From assembly GCA_963930775.1 (NCBI GenBank), contig OZ005698.1, positions 2,486,501 through 2,550,500 of the forward strand: 64,000 nt of DNA, read 5' to 3'. Both the position numbers and the translations under genes were made by a program. Shown one piece after another: positions 1 through 15,200 of the stretch; within the stretch, counting starts at the first letter, position 1; every line of letters starts with the position of its first letter. The DNA comes from Cliona cf. orientalis (lineage: Eukaryota; Porifera; Demospongiae; Clionaida; Clionaidae). Below the pieces are notes generated by a model, which made no database searches, was not told where the DNA came from, and saw only the letters and a program-made list of their open reading frames with translations.

Positions 1-906
1 GGAACCATTACCATAATAATGTATATTGAAGTCCCCGATAAGCGCCTATGGGTGCTCTACGATACCATTGTCTGCATGGGTACCTGGTGTGGTGCCAAGC
101 AAAATTAAGTCACTGTTTCGTTAAGTATAGAAGCAATAATATAATATTATTACACTAAATTTGCACGAGTCAACAGTTGGTAGCAAATACGTGTATGATT
201 GATACAGATTAAGCTAATTATCAAATAATATATCCCACCTAAGTATACCTAAGTATTATATCAGCCGGGGTATAACTAGGATATTTTCCCTCCCTGAGGG
301 GTACAAGGGAAAATATGATCCATATTTCCCTCCCTCTGGCTATGACCTTGACCAATCAGAGCCATTGTTTAGTTCACACAAGCAGTCATATCATCATACC
401 TACTATATGTGCGTGTGCATCAGCACAGTGCTACTTCTCATTGCACCATGGTTGCACACAGACTATACTGTACATAGGCAGTAGACATTGTTTACATAGA
501 CACGGAAACACACGCACACTAATTGACACTAATCAGGAACCAATTAGCTATCACTCGATCTGGCAGTTCTACCACGTGGCAAGTTCAACTGCAAGTGAAA
601 CTGTACTAGCTGCTAGTCCAAGTCTCAGTAGCCATTGCCCGAGTTTGTTGAACAATGAAACTATTCTATTTGTTTTCGAAGCTACCTGACTGTCTTCTCA
701 GTGTTCACGGAAAGCTGAAGCACTGATTGATTCAACTAGCCATGGTTCCGTGACTCAAGCCATCCGTCATCGGGTGTTTCTTTGCTGGTTTGTTTTTACT
801 GTGTAACTCTTTCTGTTCGGAACTATTGTTGCTAGGTTAGAACGGTTGTTGCTATGCATGTAGACTACGGTGCGTGTGACTTTTAGCCAATCAGGTGGGA
901 TATATA
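1..906. other. Left edge, no gene recognised
   Basis: No convincing exon was found on either strand. The missing C-terminal exon(s) of the neighbouring fructosamine kinase were looked for here (a Phe-Asp-Pro-Ala type motif on the minus strand) and not seen, so they probably lie further left. Bases 30-70 resemble the 'aagcgcc' inner part of the small inverted-repeat elements seen elsewhere in the window. The 124-codon open frame at 315-689 has no recognisable domain and is probably chance. Confidence 0.5.
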
Positions 907-1025
907 ATAGTTATAGCACGGTTGCCAGGGATTTATGGCAACGTAAACCGCCCTTGTCCTCGGGCTACGCCCTCGGACTCGGGTCGGTTTACTGCCATAA
1001 ATCCCTGGCCCCGTGCTATAACTAT
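907..1025. mobile_element. Short hairpin element (MITE-like)
   Basis: An almost perfect inverted repeat. The left arm starts atagttatagcacgg and the right arm ends with its complement, ccgtgctataactat; both arms contain cagggatttatgg / ccataaatccctg. The loop is cctcgggctacgccctcgg, itself a small palindrome. It has no coding capacity. It lies just downstream (minus sense) of the last visible fructosamine-kinase exon, so it is probably in an intron. Confidence 0.75.
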
Positions 1026-1097
1026 AACGAATATTATTATGCATGACACTCTATATATAATAATGCGATGATGTATATTAATGTACCGTGAATGTAC

Positions 1098-2687
1098 CTG
1101 GGCCAGTTGTGTCTTGTCCAATATTTCCTGACCACAGATCCCCATGTAGGAGTGCAGGTTCAATTTGAATGCCTTGGAAGAACTCGGGAATCTTTGATTG
1201 TAATTTCGGCCACAAATCCTTCACTTCACGGTCTCTGTACTGTAATGCACAGAAGCAAGAGATCACTACAATGTAGCAAAAGAATAATATTAATGATACT
1301 TCTCTTCCATACTATATATATGTGTGAATCTTACTAACTTTCTTTTCAATCAAATCCAACTGAGGTTGAAGTCGCCGTTTGACATAAAAATCCTATATTG
1401 CAGAAATTCATTAGGGTGATTGTCACTTGCATTCTTACTACCCAAGGGTAGAAAAGATAGTACCGTAATGTCCCGGGCAAGCACCCACTCCCGGGTAAGC
1501 GCCCATGTACTGCATTTCAAGGGGCCACTGTAGCAGCTTCTACACAAACGTATAGAATTTTGATCTCAGGTAAGCACCAAAATCGCAAGTTGTATTTTAG
1601 CGCCCATGGGCGCTTATCCAGGACACTATGGTATTAATACCTGCATACGTGCCCTATAAAGCTCTCCTTATATTATTAGCATACATAACTACCTATACAA
1701 AAGTATGCCCGGTGACCTTAAAACAGCTTTTAGATACTTATCTCTTCACTCTTGTGTATATATGTAGCCAACTTTGTACTTCAAAAAGAGGAATTAGATA
1801 CTCTTCTCGCCACTCTTAAGGTATGCATGTAGCCAACTTACTATCCAGCTGCTCTCCCAGTTATTTTGCATGGGAATGAATCCACAGCATATTGTACAGC
1901 TGAATCCAAACTTATCCACATAGTCTGACTCTGCCTTCCGTGATGCATTGTGAAGATGTAGTCTAAAATGGTGAGATTATGAGTACAATAACAATTTGCT
2001 CTTCATAATATATTGCAGTAAAAGTGTCATAATTCATTATCTGCATGATGGCTATATACCAAAATATGGTGATTTTAAACCAAAAAATATAGATGTACAA
2101 ATGTATGCCTGAGCTATCTACAGTGTGCGGACATCAGGTTACCTGGCTAATTGTTCCCCTAGCCTAGCCTGATAGTTGGTCAATCCTTTGATATCCAAGT
2201 GCTCCATGGCAAATACCCACCCTTTGCCATCAGGTCCCTCAAATACCTGCAATATTATTAAAATAAATTATAATGACTATACAATGCCGGCATGATCATG
2301 AATAGCACTGATACGGTGCCGCAGCCTAAGGAAGCTCCTCAGTAGCTACTTGTATAGATAGCTACCTTGATTGGTTTTGGAACATGCACTGTGTTGGTCT
2401 GAAGCAGAGCCTGTAGACTTGCAGCTTCGCCTTCAAACATCATCTTAGCCTGTAAAGAGCAGAGCATCGCTGCTGTCAGTCACAGCATAGATAGTATCCC
2501 CTCTACTATCTTTAATAGTACGGTCACAGTTGCCACGCCCACTCACCTTGGGGTCCACATTGTGTTTCACAAAGATCCGTTCAGAATCTGTCTCGTAGCT
2601 GACCGCATCGCTAATATAACCACCTGAAGCCCGTCCCAGCGGCTTTAGCACTGTCAGCGATAGCTCTTTTCTTAGCAAAGCTTCCAT
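1098..2687 (-). CDS. FN3K: Fructosamine-3-kinase family protein, 3' part missing
   Basis: Kinase that phosphorylates sugar adducts (fructosamine or ribulosamine) on proteins so that they fall off; cytosolic protein-repair enzyme. Six coding exons were read on the minus strand: 2687-2547, 2449-2366, 2246-2143, 1962-1842, 1392-1339, 1239-1098, all with GT-AG borders and matching phases, giving about 215 residues. Family landmarks: start MEALLRKEL with GGYIS glycine loop, IFVKHN (ATP-binding lysine), [49 protein letters not shown], and the catalytic loop [10 protein letters not shown] near residue 200. Vertebrate FN3K and FN3KRP are about 309 aa, so roughly 90 C-terminal residues lie in exon(s) left of the window. 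I cannot separate FN3K from FN3KRP by eye. The start is the ATG at 2687, which matches the family N-terminus. It is divergent from CENPJ. Exon order and phases are seen; function is from the family. Confidence 0.9.
1461..1633. mobile_element. TA-CCGTA MITE in FN3K intron
   Basis: Inverted ends: left taccgtaatgtcccggg, right ggacactatggta. Both arms hold aagcgcccatg-type inner repeats. It is flanked by TA on both sides, as expected for a Tc1/mariner-like TA target duplication. About 173 bp, non-coding, in the intron between FN3K exons 4 and 5. It belongs to a set of elements in this window that share the outer CCGTA but differ inside. Confidence 0.7.
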
Positions 2688-3214
<527 letters not shown>

Positions 3215-6200
3215 ATGAGTCACCAGCAGTATGGCCCCATCAGCGTTCAAGTCTACCCCGGAGAAGCTGCTGTCAGCACTCCTCAGCAGAACATGGCCCT
3301 CCCACTGTCGGCCAGTAACCAAGCAGAACTGATGGAGCGACTGAAACAGCTACGAGCATGGCAGCAGAGGCAACAGGCTGACCTGCTCAGACAGCAACAG
3401 GAACAACTATTTAGGCTTAAGAGTGAACAACAGACAGCGATGCAAGAACGAGCTCAGAGTGGCACTTCTACGGGTGAAGTGTGGGAAGATGATCGAGTGA
3501 GAGAGGGAAAAGAAGGAGGGTTTGAACGGATGTTGTCCCTTCCCGAGAGTCTTAATTCTGTAAGCGGTGGTCAGAGTGTGTCTGGACAAGGATTGGCTGA
3601 GGGAGTAGAGTGTGGTGATGATGAAGATGACCAGGGACGGAATTTTGATTCACCTGGTCGTGAAAACCAAGGAGAAATTGGTCCAGGATCAGACAGTGAG
3701 GAGGCTACCAACTTTAGTCGTGTAAGTTCATCGAAGTACGTATGATGACATGATTTATGAGATATAGCGTGTAGTGAGAAATTTTCGAGCCCTGGATTCA
3801 AGGTTTGATGCATGCTTTTATGCCCCCATTATATACTGTACAGTTGTACTTGTTTGTGGTTCAATTTTCACGGTTGATCAATAATCCATGAAATTGGATC
3901 CATCAAAGAATTTTTCCGCTATACAGTATGGTATACGAACCAAAGTGCTAATATCGCGTTTTCTGGATAAAATTTAATAGTACATGACTACTGTCTGTAT
4001 TGTTCCTTTAGCCAGTGTCAAAAATCTCTCGTGGAGTATTTGGAGGCTCTCGTCTAACAAATGAAGAGAGACCTGTGCAGCCAGTAGCAGGTGAGCAACA
4101 AGTACATTACACTTGTATGGAATGTATCAAATTAATGTACATGTATGTATATATACTTGTGCTTATAGGCGATTTTGAGCAGTTTTTGGAGCAACAGCTT
4201 GAATTGGACAAGGTAGTACATGTGTATGTGTATAATTATGAGATACGCAACTATTACTTGTAGTTACACGTACTTACCCCCTTCTTTTTAAATGTACCCA
4301 ATAGTCCACTTCCCCTGGTGCTCCTCCCACTGACAACCATGTCAGCGTTCATCGCCAGAGAAAATACCCTTTCCTTCGAAGAGGAGAGGGGATCGCCAGA
4401 TTTGGAATGAAGAAGATGAAACTAAAACTCAAGAAATCCCCCAAAGCATCCAGCAAGCCTCCTGCCCCTTCTTCATCCAGTAATCAGAAATCACCACCGA
4501 AATCAAGCAAACCTCTTTCTTCTGTCCATAGCCAAAAGTCACCGCCAAAACGGACTCTGTCTCTACCTTCATCCAGTGAGCAGTATGATCGAGGTGCCAC
4601 TCGTGATAAGTGTGATGATAGCCGGCCACCACTGCTGCTTCAAAGTGAGTGGCTTCCCAAGGTCAGGAAGGTGGCTAGAGGAAAGCCAGAAGATGCCTCT
4701 ACTCAATCTCTCCAGGTATGCGGATTAATTTTTTTTATGAAAGATATGTCTGTGTTGTGATACATTGCCTTAGCTAGCTACATGTCCGGGAACGTTTTAT
4801 GAAAGTGACACTCAAATATTTCCTAGGATGCATGTATTATACGTATATGTAGCTGTTTGATTATTACCGCCGTCTTTTATGTACTTGTATGTGTATGCAG
4901 CTATCGTATCCCCGAGAGAGCACCCCTACCCTGTTCCGATGTGGCAGTGAAGACTCCTTCATTGTCAGGAGGGATGCCAGACTTCAGGTAAGTTACATGG
5001 CTGTAGGTGTCTGAGTGCATGTAAATTCCTGCTGTGGCTCTATTGAGTGGCTATGTTCAAGTAGGATTCACATGCAGATAATCATTGTGGTGGATAGTAA
5101 ACACACTGCTAAGAATAATAAAGTCCTGGGAAATCCAAGTTTCTCCCTAGGAAAAATCTCACTACTCAAGATTTAGATGTACATGTATGTGTGATTAGGG
5201 TATATTTGTAAGTGCCTATTACACTACAGCATGCAGCTGCAGAAGTCTAGATTACATGTACATCTTCAATTATTTTCCCAGCGTGAGGAAGAAGAGCTTC
5301 GTGAGTTTGAGCTCCTTGAGATGGCCACAGTTGGAGACACGCCCATATGCCACGCCTCCTCTTCCATTTCTCTGGACCAAGCCCCTCCCACTTTTGACAT
5401 TCCCCTCTCCCATCACCTCTTGCCAACTAGTCCCAGCCCAACTGGAGCGACCTTTGAACCAGCAACTGGTCCACCTTTGGAAATGCATTTAGTAGAAGGT
5501 GATGTACGGAACTATGATGTTGATAGCAATCTGAGACTCGTTGCATACAAGGATGATCGCACTCTACCTGGACATACTTTACCACCAAAAGAGGTTGCCC
5601 CTGAGTTAACGAACAACGTACTGTGGCAACAACCTCCTCCACTGCCTCCTGAAGAAGTATGCGCCGGTCGTAATGATGATCGTGACAATCTGGATGACAC
5701 GCTGACTGGGCCCTCTTTGTTGGGGGAGGTTGATTTTAACGATGAAGAGGAATGGCATAGCTTCAGTCAAGATTCCCCTGCGGCAGGACAAGCAAGAGAT
5801 GGAGTGGATTTCGTTGATTCTGAAGATGGTGCCAATGGATCCATGGTGAGTGTTGAGGTTGGTGCATCATGGTCATCGCCCGTCAGGAGGGAGAAGCTTA
5901 ATGAACAGGGGCTACCCATACTTCAATCACCTCTCCCCTCAGCAACACTGAGCAGTGTAGCTATGGTAAATCCTGAGATGATCAGGCAACAGTCACACCC
6001 ATTGGCTGATAGATACTCCACGAATCCAGAACCGTTGTCTACATCGGCTAGTATGGCTCAAACTGCTCCAAAATTTCATCCTATTCCTCAAAACGTAAGC
6101 AAAGCAAACTCTAACATGGCAGTTTCTGCTTCTCTGGGACCAAGGGGTACTGCGTCATCATCCCTGAGCTCTATGGAAACTCAAGCAACAAATCCTCAGC

Positions 6201-9200
6201 AACTCTCGAGTATCTCTTACCAACAGCAGCTTCCCCCTCCCTCTGCGTTGGTCGCCAAACTCTTCCCAGCTCTTAAAAAGGACAAGAGACCGCACGATCT
6301 CACAGTGGTCAGCTCCAAACCATCATCAAAGCCAGTTCGTGCTCAGTCTCCACACGTGGTGGACAAGACCCCCTCCCCCACGTCCAGCGCTGGAGGGGAC
6401 AGTGGGAAGGGATCGCTGGCCGCAGGATCTTCGGCTACTAGCGTCATGAATGAGGAGTTGCGGAGGAAGCTATGTCAGCTGGAGACAGAGATAGAGAGGT
6501 TCAAGTCAGAGAATGCTGCCCTGGAGAGGCTGAGGAAGGAGAAAGAAGAGGTGAGCTATGTGTGTACGAGTTGCATTTGTGTAATCATTATAGAAAAGCT
6601 ACCTCTACCGGTATATGCACTTGTACCTAAAAATCTTGTTAGCCCTAGTGTACATTAAAACGTATACATTGTAATTGTCATACATGTATGCACATTTAAT
6701 TTATGTTTGCAAATGATAGGGTGTTGCTCATTTGAAGAAGGAGATTGCAGAATTCAAGAGACAGAAGGAGGAAGAGATGACTAGATTTGAGGAATACAAG
6801 AAAGAGGAGATCAGAAAACTCAAGTAAGTAACCAATAATGTATTGGTTATTAAGAGGAAATTTCCCTTTCCTCCCCACTACCCCCGCCCAAAAATAAAAT
6901 ATCTGGGATGGGAGCAGCCTTCATTATACCAGTGTTATACATGGTGTTAATTATCAGTATTTTGTAGTATCCTGGATAACTCCTGGCCAGGTGCTTGTTT
7001 TGGCTACATACATAAAATGTTTAATGGGGAGTGCCTTCTCCATGGGAACCAGATCCCTACTGTTATGGTGTGCAAGTGCTTGTGCAAAATCTGCATATGA
7101 AAGAGCACTTGCTTCGAGAGACACAAATGTAGAGCTACACAAAGCCAAAAACGTAATTGATTGTTAGCTCGACTTGACCCCATCCACAACAAACAGCTTA
7201 CTAGTGGCAGTAGTCACCCATTTCATATAAGAAGTAGCTTCTGTACTTTATGAAAGAGTGACTGCTTGGTGTCTAAATAATTAGCTAGCAGCGATCAAGA
7301 TAAGTTATTAACCCTTGGCGCAATCGCGAAGGGTACGGTAATCATTCTGTGTGTGTGTCTGTTACTGTGCTAGGTGCTACACACTTGTTTTATATGTTGA
7401 AAACAAGGTGCTATAGGCTTTTCGTGGTAGTTTCAAGATCTGAATTGTATGGATTTCGTTGAAAACGCTTTGTTCAAAAGTTCTGCCAACATTTGCTGAC
7501 CACTATTGCCTTCTTTGCTTCTTGTTGAACTCTCGATTGACAAGTTCATTTCAAAAACATTAGTGTGTACATGTAGGTCTAGTGATAGTTTTTATAACTC
7601 GACCGATCACTAGTCACAGTAGGCTATCAACTACGCTTCTTGGCTTTACTTTGTACTAGATCTGTTGATCTGGCACGCACATGGTACTATTATGTAATGC
7701 TGTGCAATCAGTATACTTGTGGTTACTCTCTACAATACCAATAGTGTTGCTGGCTTACAAATTTGCAACATGTCGACTAGCTGTACTCTGTCACTTGTAC
7801 ATGTACCGTATCCTCCCGAAAATAAGCCCCCTTCAAAAATAAGCCCCCTCCCCTCTTTGACCCTCAAGTTCTTGCACAGGTATGTTTGCCTCGATTATAA
7901 GCCCCCCTCCCACCAAGTAGACTGCACACGTACACGCGCGCGCGAGCGTGTACGTACGTACGTACGTAACCCCGCCCTTCAATTGACTATGAGTACAAAG
8001 AAGAATCTGTGGTGGCTTTTAGAAAAGCCTGTTTTGATGTGATGGCACTTCTAGCTTAGCGAAGACACTTATGAGCCGGTCAAGATGCTTTTGCTCTCCT
8101 CTGAAGACGTACACACACGGAACAACAAGTCCTTTCTCCACCGCCGATCGTCGTCTGTTGCCGTCTACTTGACAGGCCATCTCGCTGCCGCTCTTTTGGA
8201 GAAAAAAATCAGCGAACTCTGGATACATGACCAACGATGGTGTCGTCCTTCAACACGGCGACTGCAAATGGGGGCCAAGGGGGGCTTATATTCGAGGGAA
8301 AATGCATATTCGAAAAGAAGCCCCCTCCCCAGTCTATGTCATGTCTACTGCTGAAAAAGGGGGGGCTTATTTTCGAGAGGATACGGTACTACTACATGTA
8401 CTTCTTTAGTAGTGCAATAAATCTCACCACACCGAGGCTTTTGCACCAATGGTGTTCATTATGATCGTGATTGTACATTGATTCCACCAATTAATTTGCA
8501 TATGGTTTGGCATAATAATATGTAACAGCTTCCCTCTCCTCTGATAATATCTAGACGTACATGCACTAACTATTTAGCATGCAGTGATAATAGTACTGGA
8601 TGCAATCAGTTCAGTTTTGCAGCATTTTCTATTAGTTTCACATGCACAGTGATGATTATAGCCATGCACATATACACATACTTTTGTATAATGTAAGAAT
8701 ATTCATATGGCATGCATGTACTATTTCAAGTATGAAGTTATTGTGTATTGTTCATTATTCTTGACCACGTTACCAGGTTGCAGGTGCAGCATAGCAGCAG
8801 CAATAGTTAGGACCACATATTTCTTGTGTACAACTGTATTGCTTAGTCTTGAGTCCTAGCCTGGCAGTGTTTCGCTGTCCATTTGTCGTAGTTGCTGGTC
8901 GAGAGGTATAAACATGATAGGTTCCGATACAGCTCCAATTGTCATGGGCTGTCTGGCTATCTTGAACATGCAGGAATGGACTTCCACAAATAGAGCTGCA
9001 GCTATCATGGTGTAGATACCATGGATTTGGACATTGCCTTCCAACAGCATACACTCTTCCATATAGGTTATTTTTGGTAGCGTGTGCTTGGCAAATTGCT
9101 TGAGCTAAAAGTTCTTCTGTGAAGTGGTGACCTGTATCTCTTTGACTACGAATCAGGCTGACATTTTCATCCTAAAAACAAGTATGCTTAATGTCACAGT

Positions 9201-12200
9201 CATGGAATAATGTGGCTAGTACATATGATTATCTATTAACAGTACATGCTGACGAACCATAGAGACGTAGTCTATGCACAAACAGTCTCCTGCCTGTGCA
9301 AGATTGCCCATTAGTACTGTGGACATGTGCAGGTGGAAGTGGCATGAACTTTGAACCTGTACCTATTATTGCAGAGGTCACACCCCTCACTGCAAGCAGC
9401 TGCTCTAAGTGTGCAATGGCGACGTTCTCACACTGCTCGAATGTTGCTACCGGACTATTGATAGGTATGATAAAGAACAGACCTTGCCTCTCGCTTCGCT
9501 CGAGGCTTGGTGGCTAGCGCCAGCGCCTACTCAGCAGGCCTGTGCAGCATTTTCACTCCGATCATTTGATAATGCGTCTCTAGCTCTAGCTATGGCCTGA
9601 GGCATTAAGGCCACTCTTCTTTGTGCACACAGCTCTACAGTTCTGACAAATTCTGAACCTTGTAGTACGGACTTTCTCTCTGCCCGCACTGCGTGTTCGT
9701 AGCAACCGTGCGCATCCAAGATGTGTATCCATGCCCTCGTGTAATGACACGGACTATATACATGTAAGACTGTCGGTTTCTCGATCAAGGTCCCAAGAAC
9801 CCACTCTAGGCAACTCATAGTGCAATGCACCGGGCTTTTGATTTCCCACTAAGGCCTGAACTTCTATAGGCTGTCGTTGCTTGTAATGTTGGCACACACC
9901 CCCTGTTCTTTTGCGAGACTATAGTATAATCATTAAAATACCTTTGAATTATTAATGATATCTGTGATGTTCTTTTCTTTGTGAGAGCCAGTATCATCAA
10001 CGGGTGCAGCTTTGACCGTCACAATCACACAGAGACCTAGTATTGCAATGATGCTGCTGATACCCTTCATCATCACTTGCAGAGCTGTAAATATACACAT
10101 TTCGTGAAGGTGGTAACAAGTAATCTCATGCATTAACGAAATAGTAGGTAAATCCGCTCGAAAATTTTCCGCTATATATTGCCATTACAACTAATGCCGT
10201 CAAGAGTATAGATACGTAAGTATCACTTACATTTAACTGTTGTGGTGATGTAGACTCTATCGAAGATGCATGTATTGCTCTCAGTGGGTAACACAGATCA
10301 GAATTTTTTGCCTTTTTATACATTCTGGCCAGTGTGTCCATGCTATGTCATTATCAATTAGATTAAAAGGGGTTACTGAAAGTACCATGTTGATATCTTT
10401 TATTACAGTAGCTATCCTTCATACAGTAGGTCGAAGTTTAATGGTCTGGGACTGAACCCACTCTAATAAACATTCCTTTTAAGACTGGGGTTTGATTATT
10501 AATTACCACAATTCTGTGTAGTATGTGGCAGTGATGTTCCTGCACTATACAGTGCATTAGATTAAAAGGGGTCACTGAAAGTACATGTACATAGGACTAA
10601 ACCCACTCTAATAAGCTGAAATTCACTGCTTATGGGATTGGACTTAGGATTTTGAGGGCTAGCGTTTTCCTGTGTGTACACAGCTATTGCATTGTTGCTG
10701 GCTCCAAGTGGTCTGCTGAGTATGCATTTGGGGCTGTGTACTCTTATTCAGAGTAATCCCTCTTAAGGGCCACATATAATATTATAATATCAAGGATCTT
10801 AATCCACTCTTGACAATACATATAGGAAGAAATCCCTGAGATAACTACATTTGCCAATGGTGACCACTATAAGCCCACACTGCGAGGGGGGGGGGGGGGG
10901 GAGGGGACAGGACATTATAGTTATCGATGCAGAAAAGGTGGGAGTGCCTGAGGATAAAGCGAATCTGAAGCTACATGTAAGCTGGGACTTATTTCGATTA
11001 ATATTTCAGGAAGGAGAGGAAGATGTTTGAGACGTACCAGCAGCAAGCCAGGACTGCCAGGGACAGAAAGGACAAGGAAGACATCACAGCACTCCGGAAT
11101 CAAGTAGGTTGGATTGATAGTTGTTCTAAACCGCAGCATCTCTAATTATCTGGATACAATATACCCTTTACTGAATGCGAAATACATGTACATGTACATG
11201 TACATGTACTGTACATGTAGTTTGTCAGGAAACTTTCACTAGTTGCTAATAACCAATAGTACATAATTATGGTTTTCATCTTAGCATGAAAAATGTACTA
11301 GTACCAATACATGCACAGTGTGCATGTATGTGTATAGCACCGTAGGATTGGTATGTTATACGAGGTTAAATTTATGCGACTTTCTAGTTAAGTATCATGC
11401 GATTTTTTATTTATGCGATAATACCATGAGCCAGACTCCACCTTTGAGGGTGGGGTATGGGAACGAGACTACCTGCTCTAGTAGAGGAAAGAGCTATCAG
11501 CCCTTAGAGGTGACTAACGCTGAAAATACTCACCAGTAATTAGTAAATATCGGCAGCTTACTTCTCTAGATTTCGATAAAGTTTGCATAATCGCATGAAT
11601 AAAAGTACCGCATAACATACCAATCCTAGGGTAACGTGATATTAGAATACTATCCATGTATGTGTATTATAATTTAAGCTTCAGGAGTTGCAAGAGGACG
11701 TCAGCCAGCGTGAGTCTCGCTGGGGGTCGGCCCAGTCCAGGCTGAGGCTGAGGATACAGAGTCTGGAGAAGGAGAACCAGGAACTGCGCTCTGACCTCAA
11801 GATGATGGAACAGACAAGACTACAGCTGTGGCAAAAACAGGTAAGAATATGGTTGGGGTGCACATGTCTACAGGGTTCATCCCTTTTTCCAAAAAAAGGG
11901 ATGCTGAAGGCATGGAAATTTTATTATGATGGGAAAGTTTGTGGGATAAAATTTCACACTAACCACCAGGCCTTAAATATTTTACTGAAAACCCTTACAT
12001 GTACATGTACATGCATTATCTCTCCTTGTAAATTTGTAGGTAAGGAAGATGATAATAACTAGATACTTGTACATATAATTGTGTGTACCTGATGATCAGA
12101 TGGAGCAGGAGCTGGAGCACGCCAAGAGGAGGAGGAAGGAGCGTTGCAGTGTTACCCCAGAGGTGGAGGTGGGACAGGGCCAGGGCATTGGTGTTGGTGA

Positions 12201-15200
12201 TGCTGTGTCAGATGGCTACCAGAGTGATGGGGAGGCAAGTGACATCTCATCGAGGGCAGAGGAGATCGCTCAACAAGTCGTAGAAGATGATCAGTGTAAG
12301 ATTATCCATACAGTATTGTTACAGGAATAATAGGATATACATTATGTACAGTGTACATGTACATACATGCACATAGCAGCTTAAAACGATCTCAATTGCT
12401 TGTGGGAGGGTGTGTCGTGGTTCTATGCCACTTTGTAAAAATTTGAATAGTTGCATATTGCACATTGTATTTATGTATAGTTGATGGACGAACCAGAAGG
12501 AGAACTCCAAGTGGTGAGCTGAAAGACCACTTTCCCTCTGATAGCAGTGAGCACACAACCACCACCAGTGGAGTGGAGCAGGAAATCCATATCAGGAAGA
12601 AGGTGGTGGGAACCAGCATCATCGATAACTCTAGGAAGAAACCAGCAGGCAAGCATGTCTGCTTCTCCACAAGCCCCAGGAGAAAGCCTAAACCTCTCTC
12701 CTTGTCTCCCTCCAAGAAGTTATCACAAAGTGCTAAACAGCAGAGAACCAGCCCAAAGAAGAAACCTACTGCTCCCCGATCACCCTTAAAGAGTGGAGGA
12801 GAGGGTGGGAGGACTGCGAGGGAGAGGGCAGGGAGCTTCAGTGATGGAACAGTAAGATTCAATCTAGTCATTGCATGTATACATACACATGCAGGGCTGC
12901 ATTTAGGGGTAGGTGTGGGGAGGGGCAATCCTCCACCCACCCCATCACCCCCTTAAGATTCATAGTGCGGCTGTGACATGTGAATGCCTATACGGTACCC
13001 CTGGTACACCCAAAAGGCATTTGCCCGCCTCCCTCCCTTCCCCCCCCCCCCCCCCCCCCAAATGCTGCCTTGACAAATTTATTAGTGGTTCTACATGTGT
13101 ATAATTATGCGTTTTATGTGATTTATGTAAGCATGCTTAACCATGGATGCACTGAGATGGTTTCCCTTAAAATTGAATTAGTACTGTTGTGAAAAATAAA
13201 CTTCAAGAGCTCCTGCAGGTAGAAAGCGATACCTGTTATTAACCCTCGGCGCATGCGCGAGGGCTACGGTAGTTGGTCTGTGTGTCTATCTGTCTGTTAT
13301 CACGCTAGCTGCTACATACCTCGTTTGCGAGTCCAATTTGCGGTGTTATAAGGTTCCTTATGGCGTTCCAAACCCATAATTTGTGTGGATTTTTCCGAAA
13401 ACGCTTTATTTGCCAGTTTTGGCGTCATTTGCCGATTCTAAGCTTCTTGACTTTGCTCGAGCTAGCGACAGCATGGCTTAACGTATAAATAGGTTGTGCG
13501 CTATATACGGTATGTATGTCTATCAACTCTCAGCGCATGCGCGGTTGCATCAGTCCCGCCGCTCAGTCCACTGGCGAGCTTTTGACGATCGTGGGATGAC
13601 AGTGGCTTCTTTTCAACTCTAAGGCTTAGCTGCCAGTTGCCATGTGTATTCTTGTGGTACTCTTTGACTCTCTGGCTTGTATGCATGCATGGCATTACAG
13701 TGCTTGAACCCAAGTGAGTTGTAATACAATATTGCTCAGTGTGCTTCAGTCTTGTGCCAAGTGTCAGTGTGGAGTTCGATACAACATACCAGGGTTGTTA
13801 CTGCTGTGAGTCGTTGAACCTTGAATAACACTGCTGTGCATTAGCCTCATCCCCAATCCTAGTAGTCTCGCCCCGGCAGCCCGTAGCCTTTAGCTACCCC
13901 CTTTTCTGCATGCACTTGTTTAAGCATGTAGCTAATGCCATGCAACGCGTCGAGGGTTTTGTGCTATAGAGAGCTCTAGTTCCTTCATCATTACAGGGTA
14001 GCCTGTGCCCAACTATAAGTCTCCCAAATGGCTGCAAATTCAAGCATCCAAGCAGTGATGCTACAGCCGTATGTAGCAGAAGCTACAAAAGTTCATGCGC
14101 ACTTACGGTTAGACGTAGTTGGACAGAATGTGCGTGCTTTATTGTTCTTTGAGTACAGTCTTTGTCCTTCATTAGACCCTTGTACACAGGAAAATTAATT
14201 TCAAGAGCTTCTGCAAGTAGAAGGCAATAAGTTTCATTACAAGGTAGCCTGTGCCCGACTATGTACATGTACAAGTCTCCTAAATGGCTGCAAAATCTAG
14301 CATCCAAGCAGTGATGCTGCAGCCGTATGTAGCAGAAGCTACAAGAGTTCACCCGCACATACGATTAGATGTACAATTGGATAGAATGTGTATAAACCAA
14401 AATATATGCTCCATGATCCTTAGAGTACAATCTTTGTCCTTCCAGTATCCTTGTAGACATGTACATTGTACATGTACATGTATGTAAAATTGAATATCAA
14501 AGTATATATATGTACTCAAGATGGCGTAGCAAGAAAACTCAATGTACACATGAGCTATAGAAAGATTGTTGTAGGAGGTAGAATCTTTGCTGATTTTACA
14601 GAGCATATGCATAATATTATATTATTGTTTTCTTGTAGAATGAGTCGAGTCAGGAAGATGGCAGTCGAGTTATTCTGTTTCCTAATGGTACGAGGAAGAT
14701 TATCAGCCCAGATGGAAAATCTACATCAGTGTATTTCTTCAATGGAGACGTCAAGCATGTGAAGCCAGATCAGACTGTGGTGAGTCTACATGTGTTACAA
14801 TGAAAGTTATGCATGTACATGATATTGTAGTCAGGAGCCCACACTAGCTACCAGAGTAGCAACCAAACTAAATTTTATCGTCTTATAATGTTGTTTCCAT
14901 GCAGGTGTACTTCTATGCTGAATCCAAGACCACCCATACCACCCATGCTGATGGATTGGAAATTTTTAACTTTCCAAAGCAAGTTATACTTGTGTACTTA
15001 CATGTACATATTGAAAATAATGTATAGGATGCCATATGCGTACATGTACATGTAAATGCAATGTTCCTTTTCACGTTCATAATTCGTATGTGCACAACTA
15101 CCATCCCTATCTCAAACATAAATGATCTACATTTATACGATATCATATTAGAATGTCACAGCAAATTTCTATCATGTCCGATTTTAGCCACTTTGATTAG

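Larger units (their letters stand above)
12852..14638 (+). other. CENPJ intron 11, filled by repeats
   Basis: No exon seen. Contains a poly-C run (13040-13058), the 0.75-kb dispersed element at 13237-13990 and two direct copies of a ~200-bp repeat (14000-14190, 14235-14465). Confidence 0.6.

Noticed and set aside
3407-3813. Minus frames opposite CENPJ exon 1
   Set aside because: Shadows; the plus frame carries the gene.
5270-5791. Several minus-strand frames opposite CENPJ exon 6
   Set aside because: Shadows of the real exon, with no domain of their own.
12392-12956. 182-codon minus frame opposite CENPJ exon 11
   Set aside because: Shadow of exon 11; the same antisense frame is seen opposite copies B, C and D.
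13237-13990. Calling the 'gagctctagtt' element a Helitron
   Set aside because: The CTAG-T end and nearby hairpin are suggestive, but the start is not TC and insertion between A and T is not clear, so the class was left open.
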